Shown: one piece after another, positions 1 to 11,577 of the stretch
How the letters are laid out: each line of letters begins with the position of its first letter
Position numbering within the stretch: position 1 is the stretch's first letter
NCBI RefSeq assembly: GCF_026745355.1
Contig: NC_079202.1
Coordinates: forward strand, 47,797,287 to 47,861,286
Reading direction: 5' to 3'
DNA from: Beta vulgaris subsp. vulgaris
Lineage: Eukaryota; Streptophyta; Magnoliopsida; Caryophyllales; Amaranthaceae
DNA length: 64,000 bases
Translations under genes and position numbers: made by a program
Notes under the pieces: generated by a model
What the model saw: the letters and a program-made list of their open reading frames with translations, nothing else
Database searches by the model: none
Told to the model about the DNA's origin: nothing

Positions 1-828
1 AAAATCTATAATCTATAGCAATAAAGTTACATATATATTATAGTTTTGGATGACGAAAAAATTAGAGTCCGATTTTAAAATATTAACCTAGAATAGTATA
101 GAGAACTCCACCTCAGCATGCAATGTCATTCTGCTTAATTTTAAAAAAATAGTGTTCAACATAGATATAAGTACATATAAGGTGTTTTGGATGAGTGAAA
201 TCATAATATGATTTTCAATAAATAACCTAACTCATTATACTATATATAAATTGAATGTAACTTTTGCTACATAATTTGTAATATTATATTTTCTTTTTAC
301 CATCAAAGACTGCTTGAAATATACTTCGAAATAAGTTTCACATACAATATAGTTTTACAACTTACGAAAATATATTTTTTAGATGAACAATAACATATTA
401 TCTATTCTTTATTTTAAATAACTATAAAAATAGCGTACTATATGTAACAATAGAAATTATGTCTTCAAAATTATACTATTAAAAATTGAGTTATATAAAG
501 ATAAAAATTACATATCCATAGTTTTGAACCAATAGCATACCATAATGCCATTACATGAAGAATCAAATGAAAGTTTGTCAATGACATTGTATAAATATTA
601 TGTAATTAACGAATTATTTTATTCCTAGAATATTTATTGTATACATAATTATTTATGTTTTTATTTTTCATGTATCCATATGTCAGATCTTATTCTTTTC
701 TACATGAACTTACTTCTACTAAAACTAATTGAGAAATTAAGGTTTTCATTTTTAGGCTATTTGAAGTTATAATTTTTTTCTCTTAAATAGTATATTCGAT
801 TATTAGTAGAGATTAATTTTATATTTAA
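1..828. other. AT-rich intergenic DNA, nothing recognised
   Basis: Strongly AT-rich sequence with no long open frame, no inverted termini and no recognisable transposon protein on either strand. It ends at the 9-bp target duplication of the foldback element that follows. Confidence 0.6.
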
Positions 829-837
829 TTAATTTTA

Positions 838-1975
838 GGGTTTTTTCACCAGGTACCCCTGTGGTTTTCCGAAATTCATGGGGTACCCCTGGTTTTAAAA
901 AAATGCACCAGGTACCCTTATTATTCAAGTTAAATGCAACAATACCCTTAATGACTAACGGTGTTAAGTTTCCGTTAGTCATTAGGTTAATTAACTTTCT
1001 AACCCTAACATTAAGCCCTAATCTTAACACAACTCCTCCCCCACCCCTCCCTCACCCACGCAGCCCCCTCCCCTACCCCTCCCCCTCCCCCACCCAGTCA
1101 CCCACCAGCCCCTACCCATACCCACCCACGCAGCCCCCACCCCTCCCCACCCACGCAGCCCCCACCCCGTCGAATTCCCCCTCCCCACACCCACCCACCA
1201 CCCCACCCCGTCGAAATTCCTCCATTTCTTTTTCTCTCTCCTTCTTCTTCACTGATTTCTGATTTCGAAAATGGTTTCGAAATGTTTTCAAAATTTGGTT
1301 TCGAAAATGATTTCAGAATTGGTTTTCGAAAATCGTTTTCGCAAAAGGTTTTCGAAAATTGATTTTTGAAAATGGTTTTCGAAAATAATTTCGAAAATGG
1401 TTTTCGAAAATAATTTCGAAAATGGTTTTCTAAAATAATTTCGAAAATGGTTTTGAAAATAATTTCGAAATGATTTTGATTTCGAAAATGTTTTCAAAAT
1501 TGATTTTCGAAAATGTTTTCAAAATCTGTTTAGAGGGTGCTGGTGGTTTTTACAGTGCAAGGGAAGTGGTGGTGTTGCTGCTAGGGGAGGGGGAAGCTGC
1601 CGGGGTGGGTGGGGGTGGGTTGGGGAAATCTAGGGGGATGATGAGGACTGCTGCAGGGGTGAGGGTCTGAGGGAGGGAGGAAGGGAGGGAGGGGGAGGGG
1701 GTGGTGGTGGTGGTGGTTGGGTGGTGGTTGTGGTTTCAAGTCATGGGGTTAGGGTTAGGGTAAGGTTAGAGGTTAGGATTTAGTTAATTAATTAGGGTTT
1801 AATTAGGGTTAGAGAATTAATTAACCTTAATGACTAACGGAAACTTAACACCGTTAGTCATTAAGGGTATTTGGTGCATTTAACTTGAATAATAAGGGTA
1901 CCTGGTGCATTTTTTTAAAACCAGGGGTACCCCATGAATTTTGAAAAACCACAGGGGTACCTGGTGAAAAAACCG
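838..1975. mobile_element. Mutator-type foldback element (long-TIR MULE MITE)
   Basis: The two ends are long inverted repeats of roughly 180 bp: left 838 to about 1025, right about 1795 to 1975. They start GGGTTTTTTCACC and end GGTGAAAAAACCG. A perfect 9-bp duplication, TTAATTTTA, flanks the element at 829-837 and 1976-1984. Nine bases is the Mutator superfamily hallmark. The core has no transposase. It has a C-rich tract (about 1035-1215), a TTTCGAAAA-type tandem tract and a G-rich tract (about 1585-1735). Open frames across it are low-complexity and not genes. It is non-autonomous and related to the element at 2586-3147. Confidence 0.85.
1264..1530. repeat. Degenerate tandem repeat of TTTCGAAAATGG-type units
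   Basis: Repeated, partly palindromic blocks built from TTTCGAAAA with ATGG or ATAA spacers run through the centre of the foldback element. They create shadow open frames of Phe/Lys/Ser-rich peptide on the minus strand. No coding role is supported. Confidence 0.75.
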
Positions 1976-1984
1976 TTAATTTTA

Positions 1985-2576
1985 TTCATGATACCATCAT
2001 TATGATCTTATTTTGGGCTTTCCTATCTTCCATTTTATATGATTTAGTGTTTATATGCTATATTAAAAGTTGAAGTTGCGGTTGACACTCATGTTTTTCT
2101 CAATTATTTCTATCTTGCATCTATTAATTAAATTATTACCCTCTACTTCCTTATAGTATCATTCAGGTATTTTTCATGTTAACACTATGTTAGGTATTGT
2201 TAGTCATACTAATTATTGGGGAACCATTTAATAATAGACTTAGCTACAATATCCAACTTAAGTTAAAAATACAAAATTTACATACGCAATAGCAAATCTA
2301 GAAATTAAAGTATAAATAAAAGTATTTTCTCTGTTCTTTTTCTAATGCAACAATTTGTATATATGGGCATGAAAACTGGATAAATTATCTAGAATAAGGG
2401 ATAACTAAATCCTTAATAAAATAAACGCAAATTTATGATGCAATTTATGTAATTAATGATGGTTTTATTAACTCAAAGTAAATGCAATAATGTTGTTAAT
2501 TATAGTTGCTTTTTTTTTACCAAAAGTAGAATGGTTCTAACAGATTAAACTACCCAAAGTGGTAATCATTGCAATA
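1985..2576. other. AT-rich spacer, nothing recognised
   Basis: Spacer between two foldback elements. No open frame of note, no termini and no TSD could be read inside it. Confidence 0.55.
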
Positions 2577-2585
2577 TAAAAAGAA

Positions 2586-3147
2586 CGGTTATTTCACCAA
2601 ATACCCCTGACAAAAAAATTTATTCACCAAATACCCCTGACCTTTAAAAATATTCACCGGATACCCTTTGTTGCGGACGTTAGTCCTCCGTTAGCTTTTA
2701 TTTACAAGTTTACCCTAACAACCTAATTAGCCCTAAATCAACCTAATTAACCCTAACCCTCTCTCCCTTAACCCCCCCATCCCCCACCCCTTCCCCCCCA
2801 ACCCCAACCCCACCAGCCCCCATCCCACCACCAACCCCAGCCCCACTAGCGAGGAAGGGGGAGGAGGAGGGGGTGGTGGGGTTGGGGTTGTTGGGAGGAG
2901 GTGATGGGGCTGACGGGGTTGGGGGTGGGTTAGGGTTTAGTTAGGTTTGTTTAGGGTTTTTTTAAGGTTAATTAGTTAATGGAACACTAACTTTCGTTAG
3001 CCAAAAGGGAAGTTTGGGTAAATTTTTTTAAAGGTGAGGGGTATCTGGTGAATTTTTTTAAAGGTCAGGGATATCTAGTGAATTTTGAAAAAAGTGGGGT
3101 ATTTGGTGAATAAATTTTTTTGTCAGGGGTATTTGGTGAAATAACCG
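2586..3147. mobile_element. Mutator-type foldback element, second copy of the family
   Basis: 562 bp between perfect 9-bp duplications TAAAAAGAA (2577-2585 and 3148-3156). Ends read CGGTTATTTCACC and GGTGAAATAACCG, close to the termini of the element at 838-1975, and each arm repeats the CACC...ATACCCCTGA motif two to three times. The core again pairs a C-rich left half with a G-rich right half (about 2850-2935) and holds CCCTAA/TTAGGG-like, telomere-like runs. No coding capacity. Confidence 0.85.
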
Positions 3148-3335
3148 TAAAAAGAATGGAGGAAATATGTACTTCACAATGGTGTTAAAAATCTCATTTC
3201 ACAGCAATACAATATCAATAATGTTTAAAAAGTTCTGCAAAAAATAAAACAAACAACAACATGTGCAACGCACGGACTTCAAATCTAGTACTATACAAGG
3301 TGATAAACATTGCAATCAATCATAAAATATCAAGT

Positions 3336-4601
3336 CACTAGTGGAAAAAAAAATGAAAGGGCTGCGTTTTTTTGAAAAACACAGCCCTTCATTTACAAAG
3401 GGTTGCGGTCAATGCAAAAACCGCAACCCTTTTAGTGAAGAGCTGCGGTTTTTTAAAAACCGCAGCCCTATAAGTAATAAAGGGATGTGGTTTCTAAAAA
3501 GTTGCATCTCTATAAGTAATAAAGGGTTGTGTTTTTCAAAAAACGCAGCCCTTTATGGGCTTTTTTTTAAAAAAAAATTGAAATGAATTCGCGGGCTTCA
3601 AATGGTAAGCGGGCTAGGGTTCTCACAATGCAATTAATTTCCTCTCCCTCATTCTCTCTCCTCCCTTCTCCTCCTTCTCTCTCACGTCCACAACAAACAG
3701 AAGAACACAGCCCCCTTATAATCTTTCTCCTCAACAAACCCCTCTTCTTCTCTCTCACCCTCGTTCCTCATACTAACCACCATTGTAACCTTCTCTCTCA
3801 CCCTCGTTCCTCATACTAACACCACCGGCTTCAATTCGTCCTCGTCAATGATCACCGGCTTCAATTCGCTCTCGTCAACAACCATCGGCTTCGTCGTCGT
3901 CAACAACCACGTTTTTTTCGCTCATCTTCAACCACTACAACCATGGCCTCGACGCCAACCACCAACACACGACACCACTAAATGTCAACAACCAGTCCAG
4001 CCACCAACAACTCGAGTTTAGCCATAAACGAACAATGGGGTTTGAGTTTTGGATGTAGATTGTAATTTTTGAGTTTTTTTTCAGATCTAGGTTTGAGTTT
4101 TATTTTTGTTTAATTTTCATTTTCGTTTTTGTTCCTTTTTTTTTTTTCATTTTCGTTCCTTTTTTTCATTTTCAGTTCCCTTTTTTTCATTTTCGTTCTT
4201 TTTTTTTCATTTCCGTTCCTTTTTTCATTTTCGTTATTTTTTTCATTTTTGTTATTTTTTTTTCATTTTTAGATCTATAAATTTCGACTGTTCTTGTTGA
4301 TTTTTCCTGTTGTAAATTTCTTGATATATTCAAGAGTAAAAAAATGTTAAATTGTTTTATTATTATTTTTTTATGGGTCGAAAGGGCTACGATTTTGTGC
4401 CAAAACCGCAGCCCTTTGTACAAAGAAGGGTTGCGTTTTAGGCACAAAACCGCAGCCCTTCCAATATGGAAGGGCTGCGTTTTTGGGCCTCAACCGCAAC
4501 CCTTCACTAAAAGTGAACGGCTGCTATAGAAAGGGCTGCTGGCCAAAAACGCAACCCTTAGGGCTGTTTTAACCGCATCCCTTTCGTTTTTTCCACTAGT
4601 G
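3336..4601. mobile_element. Non-autonomous CACTA (En/Spm) element
   Basis: Begins CACTAGTGGAAAAAA and ends TTTTTTCCACTAGTG, an inverted terminal repeat with the CACTA signature, flanked by the 3-bp duplication AGT (3333-3335 and 4602-4604). Both subterminal regions (3355-3555 and 4380-4585) carry many direct and inverted copies of an AGGGCTGCG/CGCAGCCCT motif, as expected of transposase-binding subterminal repeats in this superfamily. The middle (3590-4320) is pyrimidine-rich and T-rich, with only low-complexity frames. No transposase is present, so it would depend on an autonomous partner. Confidence 0.9.
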
Positions 4602-4836
4602 AGTATAATACACAATACTTTGGTAATATAAGAATTTAGTTAGTTTTAGTTAGATTTGTATAGGTAATAAAAATTGACATTAAATATTGTATTGATAATA
4701 GATAATAACCTATAATCTTATTTTGATAGTATAAGGTTGCATTTAATTACATTGGTAATGTAAAATGCTTTATATCTTAAAACAAAAAAATTTAGGTAAA
4801 ATGCTTTATAATTTGAAGCAGAGGGAGTAATAAGTA

Positions 4837-5089
4837 CTCCCTCCGTCCCATAATATAGTGCCTACTTCATTTTGGATGGTCAAACTTTAAAATCTTTGAC
4901 TGAATATTCTCATTTGTATATATAAAAAAACATATTCATGTGGGATCTTGTTAGATCCCTCTCAATGTGTAGTTTTATAATATCAACTTTTTATATTTTT
5001 TATTAATACGAAATTGAAGATATTAAAGGTCAAAGTTACGTTTGAAGACCGTGTAAAAAAGAAACAAGCACTATATTATGGGACGGGAG
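4837..5089. mobile_element. Stowaway-like MITE (Tc1/mariner)
   Basis: The left terminus CTCCCTCCGTCCCATAATAT is mirrored on the right by ATATTATGGGACGGGAG, with TA just before the left end at 4835-4836. This matches Stowaway termini. The right TSD is not clean. About 250 bp, no coding capacity. Confidence 0.75.
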
Positions 5090-5490
5090 ATTATATCTAA
5101 TAAGGAAATAAGATGATGATGATGGATGGCGTGTGATGATGGATGGCGTGTGATGATATATCGTTATTATGTGTAAGATTAGAGTAGTAGTATTAGGGAA
5201 TAATGGTACAAGGCATAGGTATTAATGTGTATTGGGTAATCAAGAAAGAAATTGAAGTGATGAAGATGATCAGATGGAGGGATAAAGTGGTGGAGTGATT
5301 TGGTGATTAATGTAAGGCGTTGAGCATGTAGGGGGATTAGTATAATAGTATTAGGTGGTAAGATTATGGTGGGATGACAGTTATGCGTATGTTTTTTTTT
5401 TTGGTTATAAAGGTAAGATGAAAGGAGGTTTAGGATAAAACGTGGATTATGTAGTGGGTGTATATTGTTTACAATCCGACTTGCGTGGAC
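5090..5490. other. Spacer with short GATGATGGATGGCGTGT repeat
   Basis: Contains a short imperfect tandem repeat at about 5112-5156. The minus-strand frame at 5179-5499 matches no family I recognise and is probably chance. Confidence 0.4.
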
Positions 5491-6169
5491 CTGGTTCACA
5501 CTAAAAATAGTGTGGACCAGGCCCAGGCACGTGACCCGTTATATCACTTTAACATAAACTATATCATTTTAACATACACTATATCATTATAACATACACT
5601 ATATCACTTTAACACACCCTATATCACTTTAACATACACTATATCACTTTAACATATACACTATATCATTGTAACATACACTATATCACTTTAACACACC
5701 CTATATCACTTTAACATACACTATATCATTTTAACACACACTATATCACTTTAACATACACTATATCACTTTAACATACACTATAATCACTTTAACATAC
5801 ACTATATCATTATAACATACACTATATCACTTTAACACCCTATATCACTGTAACGTACACTATATCATTTTAATATACATTATATCACTTTAACACCCTA
5901 TATCACTGAAACGTACACTATATCATTTTAATATACATTATATCATTTTAACATACACTATATCACTGTAACATACACTATATCATTTTAATATACACTA
6001 TATCACTGTAACATACACTATATCACTGTAACATACACTATATCATTTTAATATACACTATATCATTTTAACATGCACTATATCATTTTAACATACACTA
6101 TATCATATCAATATACACTATCATAAACTCACGTGATATGGATCGGGTGCACACTAATTAGTGTGCACC
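5491..6169. repeat. 20-bp minisatellite array bracketed by two palindromes
   Basis: About 29 head-to-tail units close to ATATCACTTTAACATACACT run from 5541 to about 6119, varying at a few positions (CACTTT, CATTTT, CACTGT) with occasional 18- or 22-bp units. The array sits between a hairpin at 5491-5520 (arms CTGGTTCACACTA and TAGTGTGGACCAG) and a perfect 24-bp palindrome at 6146-6169 centred on CTAATTAG. CACGTG lies just inside each palindrome. The two borders are similar in inverted orientation, which suggests the array is the expanded core of a small mobile element. No spacers, so not CRISPR. Confidence 0.85.
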
Positions 6170-6189
6170 GGGTTCATATTAGTTTTTTT

Positions 6190-6560
6190 ATATTGTTTAA
6201 TGTGCATTCAAAAAGAGCATACTTACTATTTATATAAAAGAATACGAACTTTTTTCAGCAATTATTTACTTTAAAAAAGAACACACAATTTAAAATTAAA
6301 GAACATGTAAATCTATATTTATAAGCCTATAATAAAAAGAACATATAGTAAATGAACATCTACGCTTAAGATAAATGAACATATACCTTTTAAATTTAAA
6401 TTTAAATTTGAAAAAGAAATCTTTATTTGCAAAATTTAAGGAAACAAATAACAACAATTTTTTAAAAGTATATACTCTGAAAATGATAAAATGACGTAAT
6501 TTAGAAGAGGGTGCACCATGTCGTACATGCGCTTGGGTGCATGTACTTATTTGCAGGTCT
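6190..6560 (-). repeat. Unclassified interspersed repeat, copy 1 (inverted)
   Basis: The reverse complement of this stretch aligns by eye, block by block, with the plus-strand segments 29848-29879 and 32007-32610. Shared landmarks are TTGTTGTTATTTGTTTCCTT, TTAAGCGTAGATGTT and TTTACTATATGTT. I cannot assign it to a superfamily. It directly abuts the palindrome-bordered minisatellite and may be part of the same element. Confidence 0.65.
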
Positions 6561-6619
6561 AAGAGACCCTCCTCACGAGGGGAACTCTTGAACTGTTGTT
6601 TACAAGGATTGTATTTAAA

Positions 6620-9600
6620 GCCGAAGAAGAAATTTGACAAATATAGAAATCAGAATTAACAAGTGTTCGACATTGACTATCCAGTCTACTGCTTTGTTTA
6701 CTTCACGATAAATGTGAATAATGTTGTAGGACTTGGATTGACGTAGTATTGCTTTTATGTCTTCCATAATGAGATGTATTTTGCCATGGAGCTTGCCATA
6801 TATTCTTGACTGCATTTATTACTAATAAGTTGTCCCCCTCAATATGTAGATCCTCAATTCGGTTATATAGAGTTAGGAGTAATCCCTTGTGAAGAGTTGT
6901 TGCTTCAGCGACGAAAATTGGTGTAGTGCCTAAATTGAAGGTTGCGACATGAATGAGGTCGCCACTATTGTTGCGAGTAATAACTTCTGCTGCGGCTGAA
7001 TTCCTTGAGATAGAACCATCAAAATTGAGCTTGAAAATGGATGAAGGTGGTGGAGACCAGGCAACCAAGATTGAAGAAGGTTGTTGGGCTAAATAGGAAT
7101 GAGTGGAGGAGAAAGGGAAAGGTGTACTTGCGAGTTGACAAGAATCAAGCTTTGTGCGAATAGACTTTTCCGGATAAAAGGAATTTGGCTTTATGAGGAT
7201 CATGAATCTATTTACGCGTTATTGAAAATGATATCATTCTGCTCTTTCCAAATAAACCATAGAAGGAAGATACATTCGGTTAAGCTAGATTTCCTATTTC
7301 CGAGAGATTGAGTAGTGTCAAGTAATGATGTTTTCCTATTATGATAATTGATCCAAACTAAAGTTTCTTGTAAGTCCCACATTGATCTACAGATAGTACA
7401 ATTATTAAATAGGTGGCTAATACTTTCCGGGTGAGAATGACAAAGGGAGCAATCCTTTAAAGGAATAATTTTCGTGTGAACAAAATATTTCTAACTCCTA
7501 TGCTATTATGACGAATTTTCCATGAAAAAATTAAGAGTTTAGGTGGTATATCGAGTTTTCATAACCAATTGTATTTCTATTTCTGCTCACTAGGGTCTAA
7601 ACTAGGGGTGTTAATGAGCCAGGGTGGCTCGCAAACTATTCGAGCTCGGCTTGGTCAAAGCTCGGCTCGAGAGGGCTCGACTCGAGTTCGGGATTGGCTC
7701 GAGACTTTAACGAGCCGAGCCGAGCCGAGCCTCCTTAAGTTCGACTCGAAAGTTCGTGAACAAGCCCGAAAATATTTTAGATAGTTTTATGTAAAATAGT
7801 AATGTCCCACATCGATAGAGAAAGAACACACCAACCTTGTTTTCCCTATATAATCTTATTACTCTTTAAGTCTTTAATTCTACTTCTTATTTGATTTGTG
7901 TTATTTATAATGTTGGACTTTATATCAAGTCCTCCATTTGTAAATATAAAATTAATTCTAATACTTTTTTTTTAGTGAAGCCAACAACATTTGCAAATTA
8001 ATTAGAACATGCAAACTCCTCTTGCTAAACATAGTTACGTTGAACTCCCACATCAAGAGGAAGTAATTGAACAACATTGAACTGTAGTGCCCAGCCAACA
8101 ACAACATTTTTTTTGTGATTTTAGAACTCCCACATCGGAGAGGAAACAAGGGTCACAAGGGACTGATGCTTCTAAAAGACTTGTATAGAGTTGAATGGAG
8201 TTATGGATGATGGGCCTTGTATATTGAATAACAATAAGCCTGACTTCCATTTTTGTCAAGAGTTTGACAAGATTTCATTAGGCTATATTCATATCAAAGC
8301 TCGGTGAAAATGGGTCAAGTTGGAACTTTTTTTTTTGTTTAAAGTTTGGATTTCTCGAGCCGATCTTGGGTTTGATTTTTTCGAGCCCGAGCCGAGCCCA
8401 GATTTTCGAGCTCGACGAGCTTCGAGCTCGACGAGCTTCGAGCTCGAGCCGAGCTCGGACCTTCACATTCTCGAGCCGAGCCGAGCCTGGTCATGTTCGG
8501 TCTCGGTTCGGCTCGTTAACACCCCTAGTCTAAACTATGTGGTAGCCAAGTTGCTGATTTGACCGAGAAAACCCCATATGAGGTGCATCCCCAGATGGGC
8601 TGATATGTATTCTGACTATAAGGTAACAGAATACCTTTAACAAAATTAATAATATTGTTTGGTAACAATTGTTTAAGTTTGTGAATGTCCCATTCGTGAG
8701 AATTCTTTATGAAATCACTAACTTTTAAGTCCTCTTGAATTTGATGAAGTAGAGTATTGAGGATCTCTATTAGAGGAGAGTGACTGATCCAGTTATCAAA
8801 CCAAAAAGATATGAAATTTACATTCCCAAGTTTCCACCGAATTCCTTTCCTAATAATATCTCTTTGAGCAATAATATGTTTCTAGATTTGGGAATCATAG
8901 ATTTTGGTTAGCAATGGAAGAATGTGGTATTGGATAAATATTTTTTGTCTCATTAGTTTAACCCATAGGTTATCATTACCAATTAAGATTTTCCAACCAA
9001 ACTTAACTATGAATGCTTTGTTGAGGGTTGTAGTCTCTCTGATACCTAGGTCACCTTTTGATATTGGCTTACAAATCTTATAATAGCATTTTTATCCTTC
9101 AGTTGTCTTTTAAAAAAATTCATATATATGCATACTATCAATAGAATTGACAATGGAATGAGGGAGCAAATAGGAAGAGCAAACGTAGGTTGGAAGGGCC
9201 TCTAAATTACTTTGAATAAGGGTGTGTCTGCATGCTTTGGAGATGAATCATACCTCCCAATTATGTATGCGTGGTTCAACCTTTTGAACATTATGTTTAA
9301 AGTTCACTGTTGTTGGTTTGAAGGAGGTGAAATAGATCCTTATATAGCGCCCCGAGTTTGAATTGGGTAACATATTGAATTTGCTAGCTAAAGTTATTTT
9401 TATTTTTGGTATTACTCTTTTAGAGAAGATGATTGAAGATTTATGAAAATTGACCAATTAATTACAGAATGAATCAATAGTTAATTTTAGATTTGCGCAA
9501 GCCATATTTGTAGCTTTACAAAAGAGAAGACTATCATCAGCAAACATCAAACAAGGTATCAATAAGGAGAGAGAACGGAGTTTGAAGCCGACTCCTGAAT

Positions 9601-10180
9601 TGTTGTTCTAAGAATAAAGTCTGAGCATGGAGATAAAGACTTCCATACACAGAATAAAAAGTTGAGGCGATAAAGGGTCACCTTGTCTAATCCCCCGTGC
9701 GGGCTTGAACCATGGAGTTGGATTTTGATTTGATGGAGTAAGAAACGTTCCTGACACACTCTTTAATCCATTATAACCAACGTGGAGAAAAGTGGAAAAC
9801 CAAAAGCGTTAACAGTTGCCCAAAAGAAATCCCATTCGATAAAATTTTAAGCCTTTTCTATATCAAGCTTGAGGGCCGGCCACCCTGTCTTATTTTTCAC
9901 TTTATGAAATGTGTTTAAAATTTCCTTTGCTATAAAAATATCATCATGAATAGATCTATCTGGGGTGAAAGCATTTTGATATGCACTGATTATTCTCTAG
10001 AGTATAGGACTTAGTCTTTGCACTAAAATTTTGGAAATAATCTTATAAAGCGTGTTAATTAAACTAACTGGTATGAAATGATTGGGATTTTTTGGATGAT
10101 TATTTTTTGGAATGAGCATTATGAGTGTATGATTGAGTGAGGGAGGAAGTTTGTCATGATGAAAAAACTTTGAATTGTAT
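6620..10180 (-). pseudogene. Decayed LINE ORF2 (reverse transcriptase / zf-RVT / RNase H), minus strand
   Basis: Read on the minus strand from high to low coordinates, broken frames give reverse-transcriptase blocks: a PKNNHP...FIPVSLINTLYKIISKIL stretch near 10,050-10,150, an FTPDRSIHDDI block near 9,950, and an R-QGDP block near 9,680. A zf-RVT-like PPKLLIFSWKIRHNS segment follows near 7,500. An RNase H domain (FKLNFDGSISRNSAAAEV... VAEATTLHKGL...) occupies 6,703-7,030. Many stops and frameshifts make it dead. It lacks the 5' end and is split by the hAT element at 7603-8529. The RNase H separates it from the LINE at 18-23 kb, which ends without one. Confidence 0.8.
7603..8529. mobile_element. 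Non-autonomous hAT element
   Basis: 927 bp with termini TAGGGGTGTTAA and TTAACACCCCTA, flanked by the perfect 8-bp duplication GTCTAAAC (7595-7602 and 8530-8537), which defines hAT. The outer 100-150 bp on each side are packed with GAGCTCG / CGAGCCGAGC motifs in inverted arrangement, probably subterminal binding sites. No transposase. Inserted in the minus-strand LINE relic. Confidence 0.9.
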
Positions 10181-10189
10181 TAACCTCAG

Positions 10190-10690
10190 TCCCAACTATG
10201 TGTATGTTGAAGCATGATTGTGATGTGGGTATTAGTAATCATAAGGTACTCAAATGGGGAGACACAATTATGTGTCTACAATATTTCTTTCGAATTTAGC
10301 TAGTTGTTATTTTCATTAACCTTTATTTCCTTTGTCCCATAATTTATGCTCTATTGGCTTTTTTTCTTACGATATATAAGACACCTCTTCAACTATCATC
10401 TACTCACTTTCATATAGAATACATTATCAAAAATCATAACATAAAAATATATATTTCGAAGGATGGGACATGATCCCACTTAATAAGATATTTTTTATTA
10501 GTAGAAATCGATGATCAAAGTTAGAGTTACTATTCGAGTGTTTATAGTTTATCGAATCAAGTTTTTATTTGAGACGTGTGAATAAGAAGGTTAGGCACAT
10601 TTCCAAATGAGTTAAATGACTCGAATCACGTGATTATGGGAGTCAATCTTGGTACTAACTGCTAAATAACAGCATTAGTTTCGCACAAAC
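10190..10690. other. Intergenic DNA with a possible solitary Stowaway end
   Basis: A CCTTTGTCCCATAATTTATGC-like start near 10,330 resembles a Stowaway terminus, but no matching partner end was found. Otherwise nothing. Confidence 0.35.
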
Positions 10691-10906
10691 TAGGGGCGTG
10701 AATGAGACAAGATAGCTCGTGAGCAATTTGACATCGACTCGGTCAAAACTGTCAAAACTTACTCGAGTGAGCTCGACAGAATAGATTGGCATGTTGAGTT
10801 CAGCAACCATAAGCTCAACTCGTTAGTTCAGGGGAAACGTGAATACCTAATTAACTAGGATCAAAACCATAATGCATGCCTAAATCTAACATATCGTCTA
10901 CCTTTG

Positions 10907-11526
10907 TGTAACATCCCTAGGTGTTCAGGAGCTAATTAGTCGATATTTTTCTTTATAGAACCTGACCCACAAGGTTTTGCTTTGGTTCAACCATAGTCCT
11001 ACCAAAAAGGACTAGATCAAGGTGTCCACTCAATATAAAAAAAGGCTTTATCCTATTCAACTTAAGGCGCCTAAAATCTTTGGTATCCCGCATTGGAAGT
11101 TAATGAGAACAAATCCTTCTTTATTTAGGGTGGATACCTCAACATAGTAAAGACCTTTTGGGTAAGACTACAATCCTGTACCAAAGCAAAATCTTATGGA
11201 CTATGGATCATTCATAGGGATCTCTAGTGGGCTACTAAACACCTAGGGATGTTATAAATGGTATCAAAATCAGAGCACATTCTGTATTATCTACGGCGAC
11301 GCAAACTCTTATAGGAGCGAAAAGAGGTATATGATTTTGGCTATCTCACATTGAAAGTTGAGAAGAGCAAAACCTTCTACGTATAAGGTGGACACTTCAA
11401 CGGCTCAACCTAATAGAGGGCTTATGGGTAGGACAACAGTCGTGCACCAAGCAAAACCTTGGGGGTTAGGCCCAACATAAAAGACAATTTCTACTAGCGG
11501 GGTCCTAAAGACCTAGGAGTGTTACA
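10907..11526 (+). mobile_element. TRIM (terminal-repeat retrotransposon in miniature), degenerate
   Basis: Two related direct repeats, 10907-11256 and roughly 11280-11526. They share blocks such as GGTGGAYACYTCAAC, GGGTAAGACTACAAT / GGGTAGGACAACAGT and a CCTAGG-GTGTTAYA end. Between them TGGTATCAAAATCAGAGC (11259-11276) resembles a tRNA-Met primer-binding site with an inserted stretch. The outer ends read TGTAACATCC and GTGTTACA. Flanking pentamers CTTTG and CTTTA match at 4 of 5. There is no room for gag or pol. The LTR pair is strongly diverged, so the insertion is old. Confidence 0.65.
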
Positions 11527-11577
11527 CTTTAAGTACTAATAAGACAAATCAATTTGTATGCTACTTGATATTGTCTC

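Noticed and set aside
861..1262. 133-codon Pro-rich open frame
   Set aside because: It lies in the C-rich tract of a foldback element and is low complexity, without homology signs or codon structure.
4106..4300. Phe/His/Arg-rich open frame
   Set aside because: Produced by a T-rich TTTTTTCATTTTCGTTC-type repeat inside the CACTA element.
5541..6119. Regular repeat array that could be mistaken for CRISPR
   Set aside because: Units are contiguous 20-mers with no spacers, in a plant genome.
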